A model generated the notes under the pieces. The model saw nothing but the letters and a program-made list of their open reading frames with translations. It was not told the origin of the DNA and did no database searches. The position numbers and the translations under genes were made by a program. 5,253 nt of DNA from an uncultured Sphingomonadales bacterium (GTDB taxonomy: Bacteria > Pseudomonadota > Alphaproteobacteria > Sphingomonadales > Sphingomonadaceae): positions 1-5,253 of the forward strand of contig CALDKP010000106.1 of the NCBI GenBank assembly GCA_937898535.1, given 5' to 3'. The stretch's first letter is position 1, and each line of letters opens with the position of its first letter. Below are positions 4,185 to 5,253 of the stretch, one piece after another.

Positions 4185-5253
4185 TTAGAAGGTGACCTTG
4201 ATGGTAGCGCCCAATGTACGCGGATCGCCGGGTTGTCCCGCAATCAGCCCAACATTGCTGGGCGCGACTTGAAGCAGTTCGAAATATTGCACGTCAAAGA
4301 CGTTACGAACCCAACCGTAGATATCGAAATTATCCGCACGGAACCCCACGCGGAAGTTGGACAACGCATAGCCATTTATATTGGTGTACACAGACGGTGA
4401 CGGGTTGGATGAGAATGTCGACCGGTAATTGCCGTCAAATCCGACATATAACTGGCCATCGGTGGTAAACAACTTCAGCGGGGTGTTGACTTCAGCACCA
4501 TAGGACACCGCCCATTTCGAGACGCCGGGCAGGCTCTGCCCTGAAATGTCGCAATTGGCGGGGCTTATTCCGCCGGGGGTTCCCGGTGCGCTTGGGGTTT
4601 GGCCCAGGCCAACAGTCGTGCCACCTGCCAGTTCGGGGGGGCATGGGGCATCGACGAATGTCGCATATTTGGCATCGGTATATGCGCCATTTAAATAGGC
4701 GCTGAAACGGTCACTGGGGCGGATTTTAAAGTCTGCCTCAAGACCCTGTGACCGCACTTTGCCAGCATTTGCCAGATAGCCGCGCAATACACCCAATTCG
4801 CCATTGGTGACCGTCGCCTGATAGTTTTTGATGTCTGTGCGGAATGCCGTCAGGTTGAACGTTGCCTGGCGGTCCCAGAACTGCGTTTTGACGCCCAGTT
4901 CAAAATGGTTGACCGATTCAGGCTTCACGACGCCTGCAGATGCAATCGGCACGCCCGATGAATCCAGCGGAAGACCGTTTTGATTGATGCCAACGGTTTT
5001 GAAGCTCTTTGCATAGCTTGCATAAGCGAGGACATCCTGCGCGACTTTATAATTGGCGTTCAGATCGTAACTGAAGTTCCAGTCGCTGACCGACGGCGCG
5101 CTGGTTTGCGGTGTAAAGACACCGCACTGTGCTGCGCCAATCGATCCGGCGGGCTGCGGGCAGGTCAGCAGCGCGCCTGCGCCTGTTGTCACGACGCGCT
5201 GATAAAAGCCGGATTTCTTATCATAATTGATCCGCAAGCCGGGCTGAATGGTC
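4185..5253 (-). CDS. TonB-dependent receptor, C-terminal part (5' end outside the window)
   Basis: The reading frame is open to the window edge (in-frame residues TIQPGLRINYDKK precede any start), so the signal peptide, plug domain and first barrel strands are missing. About 355 residues of the 22-strand outer-membrane beta barrel remain. Typical motifs, numbered from the TTG codon at 5235-5237, are LAYASYAKSFKTVGIN (70-85), VKPESVNHFELGVKTQF (104-120), NAGKVRSQGLEADF (157-170), LPGVSKWAVSYGAEV (from 236), and a terminal strand ending GATIKVTF, whose final Phe is the BamA recognition signal of outer-membrane proteins. These receptors import siderophores, vitamins, sugars or other large substrates using TonB energy; the sphingomonad-type ones are numerous and rarely assigned, and no substrate is given here. 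Two cysteine pairs (26/38 and 199/229) lie in apparent surface loops. The TAA stop is at 4185-4187. The TauE-like gene follows on the same strand. Confidence 0.93.
   Translation of the reverse strand, partial: TIQPGLRINYDKKSGFYQRVVTTGAGALLTCPQPAGSIGAAQCGVFTPQTSAPSVSDWNFSYDLNANYKVAQDVLAYASYAKSFKTVGINQNGLPLDSSGVPIASAGVVKPESVNHFELGVKTQFWDRQATFNLTAFRTDIKNYQATVTNGELGVLRGYLANAGKVRSQGLEADFKIRPSDRFSAYLNGAYTDAKYATFVDAPCPPELAGGTTVGLGQTPSAPGTPGGISPANCDISGQSLPGVSKWAVSYGAEVNTPLKLFTTDGQLYVGFDGNYRSTFSSNPSPSVYTNINGYALSNFRVGFRADNFDIYGWVRNVFDVQYFELLQVAPSNVGLIAGQPGDPRTLGATIKVTF

Noticed and set aside
49..5253. CRISPR array, tRNA or rRNA gene, insertion sequence, toxin-antitoxin or defence system
   Set aside because: No regularly spaced direct repeats, tRNA-like cloverleaf, transposase motif or defence-type domain was seen; the coding space is filled by conserved genes.

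Overview
The window is the end of a draft-assembly contig from an alphaproteobacterium, most likely a member of the Sphingomonadales. This placement rests on moderately high GC, the style of the TonB-dependent receptor, the L25/Pth/YchF gene order and the protein sequences; it is inference from recalled family appearance, not a search. Bases 1-48 are not biological: they are an Illumina TruSeq P5-side adapter with an i5 index, so genomic sequence starts at 49.

Every gene supported here lies on the minus strand, so transcription runs from high to low coordinates. In that direction: (i) 5253-4185, the C-terminal half of a TonB-dependent outer-membrane receptor, cut by the window edge; (ii) 4042-3266, an eight-helix TauE/SafE-family membrane transporter; (iii) 3155-2850, ribosomal protein L25 in a short form; (iv) 2772-2200, peptidyl-tRNA hydrolase; (v) 2195-1686, a small P-loop nucleotide kinase-like protein of the FlaR/topology-modulation type; (vi) 1652-552, the universally conserved ATPase YchF/OLA1; (vii) 510-70, a group II truncated haemoglobin.

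The block rplY-pth-kinase-ychF is tightly packed (gaps of 77, 4 and 33 bases) and reads as one translation-linked operon: L25 binds 5S rRNA, Pth recycles peptidyl-tRNA, and YchF is a ribosome-associated ATPase. The kinase is embedded between pth and ychF and probably starts at a GTG four bases after the pth stop. The haemoglobin follows ychF after 41 bases with no visible terminator, so it may be the last cistron. A possible sigma-70-like promoter lies upstream of rplY. The receptor and the TauE-like transporter form a separate upstream group with a 142-base gap holding two inverted repeats; a shared substrate is possible but unproven.

I see no CRISPR array, tRNA, rRNA, insertion sequence or prophage signature. 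The region is mostly conserved housekeeping DNA. The points worth a second look are the adapter, the short L25, the kinase inserted in the pth-ychF pair, and the receptor/transporter neighbourhood. I found no convincing undescribed system.
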